Positions 17,226 to 25,861 of a stretch of 63,838 nucleotides of DNA are shown here, piece after piece. A program made the translations under genes and the position numbers. Origin of the DNA: Agathobacter sp. (GTDB lineage Bacteria > Bacillota > Clostridia > Lachnospirales > Lachnospiraceae); the NCBI GenBank assembly GCA_017481285.1, contig JAFUPI010000046.1, forward strand, positions 1 to 63,838, in the 5' to 3' direction. The number at the start of each line of letters is the position of its first letter. Positions within the stretch are counted from its first letter, which is position 1. The notes beneath the pieces are model-generated. The model had not been told where the DNA came from and ran no database searches. It saw only the letters and a program-made list of their open reading frames with translations.

Positions 17226-18295
17226 TATTCTGCCACCTGTGCACGATATTTTTCATACTCTGCATCATTGCAATATACGAAATGTCCTGGTGTCACTTCA
17301 CGTAAAGAAGGTAAATCTACGCTATAGTCATGCTCTTTTAATGGAACATAAGTAATACGCTGTCTCTTCTTTTCAAACTGTGGGTCTGGTACTGGAATCG
17401 CAGATAAAAGCGATTTTGTATATGGATGCATTGGATGTTCAAATAATTCATCTGCATCCGCAAGCTCTACCAATTTACCAAAGTACATAACACCGATTCT
17501 GTCTGAGAAATATTTTACTACTGACAAATCGTGCGCAATAAACATAACGGTCAAGCCCATTTTATGACGTAAATCATCCAAAAGGTTAATTACCTGAGCC
17601 TGAATAGAAACGTCAAGTGCAGAAACAGGTTCGTCTGCAATAATAATTTCTGGATTCATAACTACAGCACGCGCTACACCAATACGCTGACGCTGTCCAC
17701 CAGAGAATTCATGTGGATAGCGGCCTGCATGTTCGCGAACCAAACCTACCATTTCAAGTGCTTCATAAACTTTTTCATCAATCACTTTTTTATCTTTTTC
17801 GCCATTGATTACAAGCCCTTCTGCAATAATCTGACCTACGGTCATACGTGGGTCAAGGGAAGCGATAGGATCCTGAAAAATCATCTGAATATCAGTTACT
17901 GTTCTGTGTTTCTTATGATCTTTCATAGCTGCTTTCATTTCTTCTTTGGCTTTCGCAATGCGAGCGTCTGTATCTGCTTTTATCTCAGCTAATTTAGCCT
18001 TATCTGTGCCATTTTTCTTAGCTTCTTTGTAAGCTTCTTTCGCAGCTTTGATTTCTTCTTTATAAGACAAAGTACCTGCAGCGATTCTTTCGCCCTTGTA
18101 AAAAATATTACCAGAAGTAATGTCATATAATTTGATGATAGAACGACCAGTTGTGGTTTTACCACAACCAGACTCGCCTACTAAACCAAATACTTCACCT
18201 TTTTTTACTTCAAAACTAACATCATCTACTGCTTTATTTCTTCCAAAATACTGACAGAGATGCTCAACGCTTAATAAAGTTTCTCCATTATTCAT
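17225..18295 (-). CDS. oppF: Oligopeptide/dipeptide ABC transporter ATP-binding protein OppF-type
   Basis: One of the two ATPases of the peptide importer. Walker A GESGCGKTT (about 36-44), Q-loop FQDP (near 132), signature EFSGGQRQR, Walker B IIIADEP, and the C-terminal oligopeptide-transporter extension (MHPYTKSLLSAIPVPDP) are all present. An unusual lysine/alanine-rich helical insertion of roughly 55 residues (about 75-130) lies between Walker A and the Q-loop. The ATG at 18295 overlaps the end of oppD by 8 bases and has GGGAGG upstream; the in-frame GTG three codons earlier lies on the ribosome site and is rejected. Last ATPase of oppABCDF. Confidence 0.93.
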   Translation of the reverse strand: MNNGETLLSVEHLCQYFGRNKAVDDVSFEVKKGEVFGLVGESGCGKTTTGRSIIKLYDITSGNIFYKGERIAAGTLSYKEEIKAAKEAYKEAKKNGTDKAKLAEIKADTDARIAKAKEEMKAAMKDHKKHRTVTDIQMIFQDPIASLDPRMTVGQIIAEGLVINGEKDKKVIDEKVYEALEMVGLVREHAGRYPHEFSGGQRQRIGVARAVVMNPEIIIADEPVSALDVSIQAQVINLLDDLRHKMGLTVMFIAHDLSVVKYFSDRIGVMYFGKLVELADADELFEHPMHPYTKSLLSAIPVPDPQFEKKRQRITYVPLKEHDYSVDLPSLREVTPGHFVYCNDAEYEKYRAQVAE

Positions 18296-20435
18296 TTGAA
18301 GCACCTCCCTTAGCCTTCATTCTAGCAATACGATTCTGAATAATCTGTGGTATTTCTACCTTTGGTGCATCTGGATGTAACAACCATGTAGATGCAGAAT
18401 GTGTATCACTAATCTTAAATTCAGGTGGCTGCATTTCGAAATCAATCTGCATTGCATATTTATTTCTGTCTGCAAAAGCATCTCCTACTGGTGGATAAAT
18501 CATGTTTGGAGGAGTACCTGGAATCGCTTCCAAACGCTCTTCTGTCTCCAAATCAGGCATTGCAGAAAGAAGTGCCCATGTATATGGATGTGCTGGTGAA
18601 TAGAATACATCTTCACTTGTACCAGTTTCAACAATTTTACCAGCATACATAACCGCAATACGGTCTGCCATATTTGCAACTACACCTAAATCATGTGTAA
18701 TGAAAATGATAGATAAATTTCTATCTTTTTTCAGTTTATTAATAAGTTCCAGAATCTGAGCCTGAATTGTAACGTCAAGCGCTGTAGTAGGCTCGTCACA
18801 AATCAGAATATCTGGGTCAGCCGCTAAAGCAATCGCAATAACGATACGCTGTCTCATACCACCGGAAAATTCAAATGGATACTGACGATAACGTGTTCTT
18901 GCGTCTGAGATACCTACTTCTTCCATAAGCTTAATCGCTCTATGTTTCGCCATCTCTTTTGTAACCTTATGAACACTACCTGATGCATTTTCTTTAAAGA
19001 AAAGAATCAATTCATCGGTTTCTGCAAGGAAATCTCTCGCATTACCACCTGCAAGCAATTCCTCATAATGTTCTAATAAACGGTCAATTGCAGCAGTAAT
19101 TGTAGCCTTAGCAACATCAAGATCCACTGCAGTAGATGGAGTAACCTTCCATGTAGGAGTCTTTCCTTTTGCTACAAGCTTGTCATATTTCTTCTGCTGT
19201 TTATCATGCAATTTTGCAGCCTTTGCATTCTTTGGAATACCTTCAAAGTATGTGTTAACTGCAGCTTTGATTGTAGATGCGAAGGTGTATGCTACACCAT
19301 CTTTTCTAATTTCAAGCTTATCAATAGAAGCTTCTACTGCTTTAACCATAGTGTCAATCGCTGCATCACAAGCTTTTTTGTCCATATTGTCTGATTCTAA
19401 TACAGCACGGTTTGCTTCTACTACTTTTACAGCTTCCGCTTTTAATTCCATGTGTCTCTTTGCACTGTTTTCCAATGCCTTTACAACATGGCTCTTAAAT
19501 TCATTCATGAAATGCTCATTCAAATAATTCAGCAAGTATTCATTGAGTTCAGATACTGGCATCTGTGGAAGTTTCTGTCCAGAGAATGTCAAGAAATATC
19601 CCATACTAAAGAAGTCTGGCATTTCTTTTTCCAAAACAGGCTTAATAATCTCCTGAATCTCTTTGAGTATACGTACAGATTCTGTGTAATCTTTTTTACG
19701 AACATCTGCACTTGCATTCTTCTTTAACTCTGCAGAAAGTGCTTTTATCTTATCTGCATCTGCTCCAGTTACTACATATTCATTTACAGTAGCAGCTGCT
19801 AAACGAGCAATCTCTTCTAATGTATATTTAGGATCTTTAAAAGCGTTCTTTTCAATATAGAATAAAACGTCTTCGATTTCATCTACTACTTCTACTGCTG
19901 ATTCTTTTGCAGTATTGTATGCAGATTCCAATTCAATGTGTTTAAACTCGAACTTATCGAAATTTGCACACATTTCTTTTAATGCTGGGTTATTTTCTAC
20001 GGCTACCATCTCATCGCCCAATAATGCAAGTGTGCTATTGAAAGCATCCTTACAAGATTTCTGACGAGCTTCACCTTTTAATAACATAGCTTCTGTCAAC
20101 TGATTTCCAATACGCATGATTGGATTCAAGCTGGACAATGGATCCTGGAAAATCATTGCTATCTTATCACCACGGATACGATAGAATTCATCTTCTGTAA
20201 TTTTCAGTAAGTCCATACCATCATAAACGATAGAACCACCCTCAATAATAGAGTTACCTGCTAAAATACCAAGAATCGCTTTTGAGGTAACGGATTTACC
20301 AGAACCAGATTCCCCTACAACTGCAAGGGTTTCACCTTCATGCAAATCAAAACTAATATTTCTAACTGCCTGTACTTTACCTGCCGGTGTACGGAAGGAA
20401 ACTACAAGATTTTTTACAGATAATTTCTTTTTCAT
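18288..20435 (-). CDS. oppD: Oligopeptide/dipeptide ABC transporter ATP-binding protein OppD-type with large insertion
   Basis: Partner ATPase of OppF. Walker A GESGSGKS (about 41-48), Q-loop MIFQDP (near 96), signature FSGGMRQR (near 527), Walker B DILICDEP and the HPYTWALLSAMPDL extension identify it. It is 715 residues, about twice the usual 330. A segment of some 370 residues (about 120-490), predicted mostly helical and rich in A, E and K, is inserted in the helical subdomain between the Q-loop and the signature. The reading frame is continuous and the domain resumes without loss, so this is an insertion, not a fusion artefact. The function of the insert is unknown. Confidence 0.92.
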   Translation of the reverse strand: MKKKLSVKNLVVSFRTPAGKVQAVRNISFDLHEGETLAVVGESGSGKSVTSKAILGILAGNSIIEGGSIVYDGMDLLKITEDEFYRIRGDKIAMIFQDPLSSLNPIMRIGNQLTEAMLLKGEARQKSCKDAFNSTLALLGDEMVAVENNPALKEMCANFDKFEFKHIELESAYNTAKESAVEVVDEIEDVLFYIEKNAFKDPKYTLEEIARLAAATVNEYVVTGADADKIKALSAELKKNASADVRKKDYTESVRILKEIQEIIKPVLEKEMPDFFSMGYFLTFSGQKLPQMPVSELNEYLLNYLNEHFMNEFKSHVVKALENSAKRHMELKAEAVKVVEANRAVLESDNMDKKACDAAIDTMVKAVEASIDKLEIRKDGVAYTFASTIKAAVNTYFEGIPKNAKAAKLHDKQQKKYDKLVAKGKTPTWKVTPSTAVDLDVAKATITAAIDRLLEHYEELLAGGNARDFLAETDELILFFKENASGSVHKVTKEMAKHRAIKLMEEVGISDARTRYRQYPFEFSGGMRQRIVIAIALAADPDILICDEPTTALDVTIQAQILELINKLKKDRNLSIIFITHDLGVVANMADRIAVMYAGKIVETGTSEDVFYSPAHPYTWALLSAMPDLETEERLEAIPGTPPNMIYPPVGDAFADRNKYAMQIDFEMQPPEFKISDTHSASTWLLHPDAPKVEIPQIIQNRIARMKAKGGASNE

Positions 20436-20441
20436 CTTCTA

Positions 20442-21983
20442 TTAATCCTCCGTTCCTCTAAGTGATGGGTTGAATGCATCTCTTAAACCATTACCGAACA
20501 AGTTAAAGGAAATCATCAACAATGAAATGAAAATCGCTGGGAATAAAATAATATGTGGATGTGTTGTAAGGAATGGCTGTCCTTTTGACAACATACTACC
20601 AACGGATGTCATTGTTGAAGAGTCTAAGTTTACGATACCCAAATAAGTTAAGTTACCTTCAGAGAAAATAACAGATGGAATAACAAGTACGGAACCTGTA
20701 ATCAAAGTACCAATCGCATTAGGGAAAATATGTTTAAACATAATTCTAAAGTCGCTAGCACCTAAAGTACGAGCTGCTAATACATATTCCTGGTTTTTAT
20801 AACGATAGAACTGCATACGAGTCTTACTTGCTGTACCAATCCAACCAGTCAATACAAAGGCAAATAACAGCGATGGAATTGGTCCCACCTTACTTGCCAA
20901 ATGTAACTGGAACAAGGTCGTAACTACGATAAATGGAATACCACTTAAAATATCAGAGATACGTTCCATGGTTAAGTCAATTACTCCACCATAATATCCT
21001 TCAATTGCACCATAAAAAGCACCAATTAATAAGTTAATTGCTGAGATACAAATTGCAAAGATAAAACTAAATCTTGCGCCACTACCTAAACGAGTAAAGA
21101 TATCCTGTCCGAGTGAGTTTGTTCCAAAAATAAATTCTGCTTCATAACCATAGCGATACTGGAAATAGGTATTTTTCAGAACACGCACCTTGTATGATTT
21201 CGCATTGGAATCTCCGGAAACCTTTGCATACTTATAAGAGCCATCATCTCCATCAATACGAAGGCTATCGTAATCACCGTCATTTCCTTTTGTGGAATAA
21301 ATATTAACAAACTGACCATTCTTGGTAATAGGTGCACCCTTCTGATTACATTCGTACCAGATATTTGCATCTGATTTCAAAGAATTGGTCGCAATCTTAG
21401 AATCGTCTACTGCTGGATAAATAACCTGAATACCAGTTTCATCCTGCCAGTTCTGTAAATCTTCATACTGATCTGGAGTCAGGTTGAGGAACATCATACC
21501 ATTTCCTACATAAGAATCAATACGAATATCATAATAGGTACCAATCGCACTCTTATTATCACTTTCGTAATCTTCCTTATAAATTTCTACAACTGGATTT
21601 AAGCCTGTTTCAGCTTCAATCGCCTTGTAGGAAAGATATACGTTTTTACTAACTGTTGCATCATAACTGCCATCCCAGCCAGCCCATGCAAAGACATCCC
21701 ACTTAGGCAACAGCTTTCCATATTGCAGATACATAGTATCTGTAGGATTCTGTGTATAAGTAGTGCTGCCAAGAATAGGAGCAAAAATTGCAAAAAGAAC
21801 CAACAGGAAAATAATTACAGCTGCAGTTACAGAGCTCTTATTTCTTGCAAAACGCATCATTGCATCCTGAAAATAGCCAACTGGTTTTGTTTCTAATTTT
21901 TTGTCATGTAATTCTTTATTATCATTACAAAAGGCAAATTTCTCTTTCGGAATGTTTGTATAATCCATATTATTCTGTGTCAT
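20442..21983 (-). CDS. oppC: Peptide ABC transporter permease OppC-type with large extracytoplasmic insertion
   Basis: Inner-membrane channel subunit. After a cytoplasmic N-terminus and the first membrane helix (about 45-68), a polar segment of roughly 210 residues (about 75-285) precedes the usual permease domain, which starts at FGTNSLGQDIF and contains the ABC-interacting EAA-type loop (YVLAARTLGASDFRIMFKH). Normal OppC is about 300 residues; this one is 513. The insert should lie outside the membrane, where it could touch the lipoprotein OppA. The ATG at 21983 begins one base after the oppB stop with GGGGG upstream; the longer frame lies within oppB. Confidence 0.92.
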   Translation of the reverse strand: MTQNNMDYTNIPKEKFAFCNDNKELHDKKLETKPVGYFQDAMMRFARNKSSVTAAVIIFLLVLFAIFAPILGSTTYTQNPTDTMYLQYGKLLPKWDVFAWAGWDGSYDATVSKNVYLSYKAIEAETGLNPVVEIYKEDYESDNKSAIGTYYDIRIDSYVGNGMMFLNLTPDQYEDLQNWQDETGIQVIYPAVDDSKIATNSLKSDANIWYECNQKGAPITKNGQFVNIYSTKGNDGDYDSLRIDGDDGSYKYAKVSGDSNAKSYKVRVLKNTYFQYRYGYEAEFIFGTNSLGQDIFTRLGSGARFSFIFAICISAINLLIGAFYGAIEGYYGGVIDLTMERISDILSGIPFIVVTTLFQLHLASKVGPIPSLLFAFVLTGWIGTASKTRMQFYRYKNQEYVLAARTLGASDFRIMFKHIFPNAIGTLITGSVLVIPSVIFSEGNLTYLGIVNLDSSTMTSVGSMLSKGQPFLTTHPHIILFPAIFISLLMISFNLFGNGLRDAFNPSLRGTED

Positions 21984-21984
21984 C

Positions 21985-22941
21985 TTATCGTTCCCCCATT
22001 CTGATTCTTGGGTCAATGAAACCATAACTGATATCTACTACAATACCAGCTGTAAGACCTACTAATGTATAGAATGCAGACAATAACATGAAGAAGTTAT
22101 AGTCTAACGCCGTAATAGAGTTTACATACAACTGACCAACACCAGGTACACCGAAAATCTTTTCGATAATAAGCGAACCAGAAAGAATCGCTACAAATTC
22201 ACCTAAGATCATAGGGAATACTGGCACCATCGAGTTACGAAGTGCGTGGCGAATGGTTGCCTGTGAACGTGTCAATCCCTTTGTACGTGCCAAAAGCATA
22301 AAGTCACTTGTAAGTACTTCGGAAAGTTCTGCACGTACATAACGTGCAAGACCTGCAATACTACCAAATGCAAGAGATAAAACGGCTGGAACTACTGACA
22401 TAAACATAGAAAAACTAAAATAGTCCGTACCACTGTTCATCTGCAATGGGAACAAGTCCAATTTAAAGCAAAGTAAATACTGTACTAAAAAGGCATATAC
22501 ATAGCTAGGTACAGAAATAAACACAACAACCAATGTCGAAATTACATGGTCCTGCCATTTATTTTTCTTTAATGCAGCATAGATACCAAGCAAAAGACCT
22601 GTAGGTACACTAAAGCACATAGAATAAATATTTACCATGATAGTTGCAGGAAGCTTTGATATAAATACAGCCCATACATCCTGTCCACGATAAAGCGCTT
22701 CACTAATACCCCAGTCTCCACCAAATACGCTTCGCTGGAAGAAAATGAAAAGCTGTTCCAAAAGTGGTTTGTTGTAACCAAGTGCCTCTCGTCTCTGTAA
22801 AATTAAGTTCATGTCCTTACCAAACTGTGCTGCATCTGTTACTGGAAGAAGTTTTATCAGAATGAAACACATGGTCATAATTACAAAGAGCACAAAAAAC
22901 ATAAGTGCAATTCGTTTTAATACGTATTTCAACATATTCAT
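21985..22941 (-). CDS. oppB: Peptide ABC transporter permease OppB-type
   Basis: Channel subunit of normal length (318 residues) with six hydrophobic helices. An N-terminal membrane helix is followed by a polar loop, then the permease core with the EAA loop (DFMLLARTKGLTRSQATIRH). It pairs with OppC and lies downstream of oppA behind a hairpin that probably lowers its expression relative to the binding protein. Confidence 0.94.
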   Translation of the reverse strand: MNMLKYVLKRIALMFFVLFVIMTMCFILIKLLPVTDAAQFGKDMNLILQRREALGYNKPLLEQLFIFFQRSVFGGDWGISEALYRGQDVWAVFISKLPATIMVNIYSMCFSVPTGLLLGIYAALKKNKWQDHVISTLVVVFISVPSYVYAFLVQYLLCFKLDLFPLQMNSGTDYFSFSMFMSVVPAVLSLAFGSIAGLARYVRAELSEVLTSDFMLLARTKGLTRSQATIRHALRNSMVPVFPMILGEFVAILSGSLIIEKIFGVPGVGQLYVNSITALDYNFFMLLSAFYTLVGLTAGIVVDISYGFIDPRIRMGER

Positions 22942-23031
22942 AATTATTATGCCTCCATTTTAATAGTTTTATATTTGTACAGCTTTTGTAACGAAATGAT
23001 CTTTACAGAAGTTGTATAAATACAAAACCAT

Positions 23032-23059
23032 AACCCTAAGAGGAAATCCTCTCAGGGTT
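23032..23059 (-). terminator. Hairpin between oppA and oppB (partial terminator)
   Basis: Thirteen-base arms AACCCTAAGAGGA/TCCTCTCAGGGTT with one mismatch and a 2-base centre, starting about 20 bases after the oppA stop. The U-tract is weak, and no promoter is evident before oppB. It fits an attenuator or 3'-end stabiliser that yields more OppA than permease. Confidence 0.7.
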
Positions 23060-23078
23060 TGGCTTGTATAAAGTATTT

Positions 23079-25475
23079 TTAGTTATAAACTAATTTTCCG
23101 CCCTGTTCTGATACATAATCAGCCCATTCAGCATCAGTATAGTTGTATTTCATGTATTTAAGTCCACCACGGCCTACACCGAAGATATAGTCTTCTTTAT
23201 AGTATTTAATCTGCATACCTTTTAATGCAGCTGAAGCATCGCCTGTTAATGGAATCATGTCATATGTGCTAAGTACTGCACCTTCAAGTGCTGCAAGGAT
23301 AGCAAATCTATCTACTGGATTCTCGTCAGCTGTACCACATGAAAATTCTTTTGTAGTACCATCAGCAGCTTTGATTGTAATCTTTTCACCATTCATACAG
23401 TAAGTCCAATCAAGAACAGATGCTGTATATGTTACGCCATCAGAAAGCTTGATATCCCACATAGCTGTAGAAGTATCCCAAGCTGGGTCATACTGGTAGT
23501 TTGGTGATGTGTAAGCTTCCATTAATGAGTATGGATCAAGAGCTGCACCATTCCAACCAACATAGAATAATAAGTCTACCTGGTTTGCTTTTAATGCATC
23601 TGAGAATGCATTACCAATTGTATCATCTTTTGTAAATGTTAATTTACCTTCAAGTTTTGTACCTTTAACAGCTTCTGTGTAGCAGTTTGAAAGGAATTCA
23701 TAACCATTTGTGTATGTTGAAGATGTAGCAGATGGAAGACCAATCTTGATTTCTACTACGTCATCTGCATCCATTAAGCCTTCTGCGATAGCTTTGTCAT
23801 AAGCTTCGTTAAAGAGCTGTTTTGCTTTTTCTAAGTTGTAACCAGTAATGCTGTTTACTGCTTCGTCAATGTCAGCGTAAAGTTTGCCATCACCGATTTC
23901 GTTAGAAACGCCCCAGAAATCAGCTAATACTTTCTTAGCTTCTTCTGTAGTTCTATAAGCTGTACCATTTTCTGGGTCAGAAATGATTAAGTTAGAGAAT
24001 ACACCAAATGCAGGTGATAATGTAGGCATTGTAGCTAAAGCAAATTCATCACGGTTTAATGCGAATGATAATGCCTGACGGAATTCTTTTACTGTAAGAA
24101 TTGTCTTGTTGATGTTTTCACCAGCTGCAGCCTGTGCTTTTTCTAAACCAGATTTTGAAGGGTTTAAAGCAACGAAATATGTGGATTCACCATCTGTAAA
24201 GTATGTGTGTTCAGACTGCTGATATGTAGCCATATCTTCTGCCTGTAATCCATAAGAGTCTAAGTCACCTTTTAAGAAGTATTCTAATCTTGTAGAAGCT
24301 TCTGCAACATAGTCAACCTGCCATGTTGTGGTCATGTAGTAACCATCTTTTACATCATGATGTTTGTCGTTTCTTTCAAGAACATACTGTTTGTCAGCCT
24401 GGAATGAAGCAAGCTTGTATGGTCCATAAGAGATTGTTGTTTCAGCAGATGTACCATATGTGTTGTTGTATACACCATCTGTAACTGTTGTACATTTTGT
24501 GTAAAGGTCTTCATTTACTAACCATGAAGATGTTAAGTTGTAAAGAAGGTAGAAACCTTCTAATGGTTTTTCAAGTACAATTACTAATTCGTTATCAGCA
24601 GTTGCGATAAGACCTACTTCAGAGAAGTCCATTTCTGGGAAACTTTCGCTGATAAAACAGAATTCCTGCCATTCATCTGGTGTACCATAACCGATTGCTG
24701 TACTTACAGCTTTTAATATGTTCATTACTTCATCATTTACTTTGATAACGCCTTCTGCATCAGCCAATGATTCTAATGTTGCATAAGAATCACCAAAATA
24801 GTTTGAGTAGTCAGCGATAGAAGCACCAAAGAAGTAACATGCGTCATTTAATTTAACAGCAACTTCGTTACCGTCTTTTGTAGTATAGTAGCCATCAGCA
24901 CCCTTTACTACTTCGTGGTAGCCGTTTGCAGCCATATCTGTTGCATAAACTGTCTTACCATTGTAAAGGTAGTTCTTTGCATTTACGATAACCATGCTGC
25001 CTGAATAAAGGGAGTCAGCTCTGTAGTTACCAGCAACAGGATCAAGTAAAAGTTTAGCACTTGTAACAAAATCTTCTGCTTTGATTGCTGTGCCATCTTC
25101 CCAGCAAAGGTCGTCTCTTAAAACGATTTTCCAAGCTTTTGCTGTATCACCTTCAGCGATACCATACTTGCCAACGTAATCTTTTGTTACGTCAACAGGA
25201 TCCTGTGTAGCCATCTGTGGAACAAGTTTGTATCCATCTTCAGTTTCATTGTAATCGAAAGCATAGAAGCCTTCTGAAATGTAGTCCAGAATCTCTGCAT
25301 CAGTTGTTGTCTGATTCTGATGTGGATTCCAGTTTGTTGGGAATACTGATAATGCTGTATTATATGTATACTTTGCATCATCTTTCTTGTTGTCATCGCC
25401 ACCACAAGCTGCAAGTGAAAGTGTCATAGCAGCTGCTAAAGCGAGAACAAGTACTCTTTTGAGCATCTTTCTCAT
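23079..25475 (-). CDS. oppA: Peptide ABC transporter substrate-binding lipoprotein
   Basis: Extracellular peptide receptor, anchored by lipid at Cys24 of the lipobox SLAAC after a typical basic-hydrophobic signal peptide. The mature part is an SBP class 5 (DppA/OppA-like) protein: NWNPHQN near the start, WEDGTAIKAEDFVTS, and the FRQALSFALNRDEF region of domain II. At 798 residues it is well over the usual 540-600, with extra acidic, Tyr-rich segments. A GGAGG site precedes the ATG. First gene of the opp operon, with its own promoter and a leader of about 190 bases. Confidence 0.93.
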   Translation of the reverse strand: MRKMLKRVLVLALAAAMTLSLAACGGDDNKKDDAKYTYNTALSVFPTNWNPHQNQTTTDAEILDYISEGFYAFDYNETEDGYKLVPQMATQDPVDVTKDYVGKYGIAEGDTAKAWKIVLRDDLCWEDGTAIKAEDFVTSAKLLLDPVAGNYRADSLYSGSMVIVNAKNYLYNGKTVYATDMAANGYHEVVKGADGYYTTKDGNEVAVKLNDACYFFGASIADYSNYFGDSYATLESLADAEGVIKVNDEVMNILKAVSTAIGYGTPDEWQEFCFISESFPEMDFSEVGLIATADNELVIVLEKPLEGFYLLYNLTSSWLVNEDLYTKCTTVTDGVYNNTYGTSAETTISYGPYKLASFQADKQYVLERNDKHHDVKDGYYMTTTWQVDYVAEASTRLEYFLKGDLDSYGLQAEDMATYQQSEHTYFTDGESTYFVALNPSKSGLEKAQAAAGENINKTILTVKEFRQALSFALNRDEFALATMPTLSPAFGVFSNLIISDPENGTAYRTTEEAKKVLADFWGVSNEIGDGKLYADIDEAVNSITGYNLEKAKQLFNEAYDKAIAEGLMDADDVVEIKIGLPSATSSTYTNGYEFLSNCYTEAVKGTKLEGKLTFTKDDTIGNAFSDALKANQVDLLFYVGWNGAALDPYSLMEAYTSPNYQYDPAWDTSTAMWDIKLSDGVTYTASVLDWTYCMNGEKITIKAADGTTKEFSCGTADENPVDRFAILAALEGAVLSTYDMIPLTGDASAALKGMQIKYYKEDYIFGVGRGGLKYMKYNYTDAEWADYVSEQGGKLVYN

Positions 25476-25530
25476 ATTTATTTCCTCCTTTATGAGATTC
25501 GCAACTTTCGTTGCAATTAATTTTATAAAT

Positions 25531-25551
25531 AAGGGTAAGCCACATACCCTT
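25531..25551 (-). promoter_or_regulatory. Hairpin in the oppA leader
   Basis: Stem AAGGGTA/TACCCTT with a 7-base loop about 55 bases upstream of the oppA ATG, within the predicted 5' leader. It does not cover the ribosome site. It may stabilise the mRNA. Confidence 0.4.
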
Positions 25552-25585
25552 AATTATCGTAATTCGTTTATGTCTAGTTTACCGA

Positions 25586-25606
25586 ATTAATGCAAATTGT
25601 ATTAAT
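25586..25606. promoter_or_regulatory. Near-perfect 21-bp dyad upstream of oppA
   Basis: ATTAATGCAAATTGTATTAAT reads almost the same on both strands (arms ATTAATRCAA/TTGYATTAAT). It lies in the predicted opp leader, about 65 bases downstream of the putative start. It could be an operator or an RNA hairpin. No regulator is assignable. Confidence 0.45.
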
Positions 25607-25669
25607 CCAAAAACATTTTTCTTCCTTTTGAAAGACAAGTGTTCGTACGACACAAACAACATAGACCTT

Positions 25670-25697
25670 ATTATACTAAAAAACGCCAAAAAGTCAA
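25670..25697 (-). promoter_or_regulatory. Sigma-A-type promoter of the opp operon
   Basis: On the minus strand TTGACT (25697-25692), 16-base spacer, perfect TATAAT (25675-25670). The start should be near 25663, giving a leader of about 190 bases. The -35 and half the spacer lie inside the tsf terminator. An imperfect dyad centred on TCGTACGA (25639-25653) follows the start site directly and could be an operator. Confidence 0.65.
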
Positions 25698-25712
25698 TGC
25701 TTTTTGGCGTTT
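25681..25712 (-). terminator. Intrinsic terminator after tsf
   Basis: Perfect 13-bp stem AAACGCCAAAAAG/CTTTTTGGCGTTT with a 6-base loop and T-tracts on both strands. It is 150 bases past the tsf stop. The stretch between (25713-25861) holds no gene; it contains a GC-richer block with an imperfect hairpin (about 25797-25826). Confidence 0.85.
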
Positions 25713-25861
25713 TATTTCTTGGTAATTTTATACAATTTTCATATATGTTGTATAAGCAAAAGTTATAAATCTACAAATTATAGTAATAAGAGATTAAGCA
25801 TTTGCCAAGCACAAGGCATAGCTTCCAACTACATTTCGCCGCGTCCTTCGGACTTGCTCAA

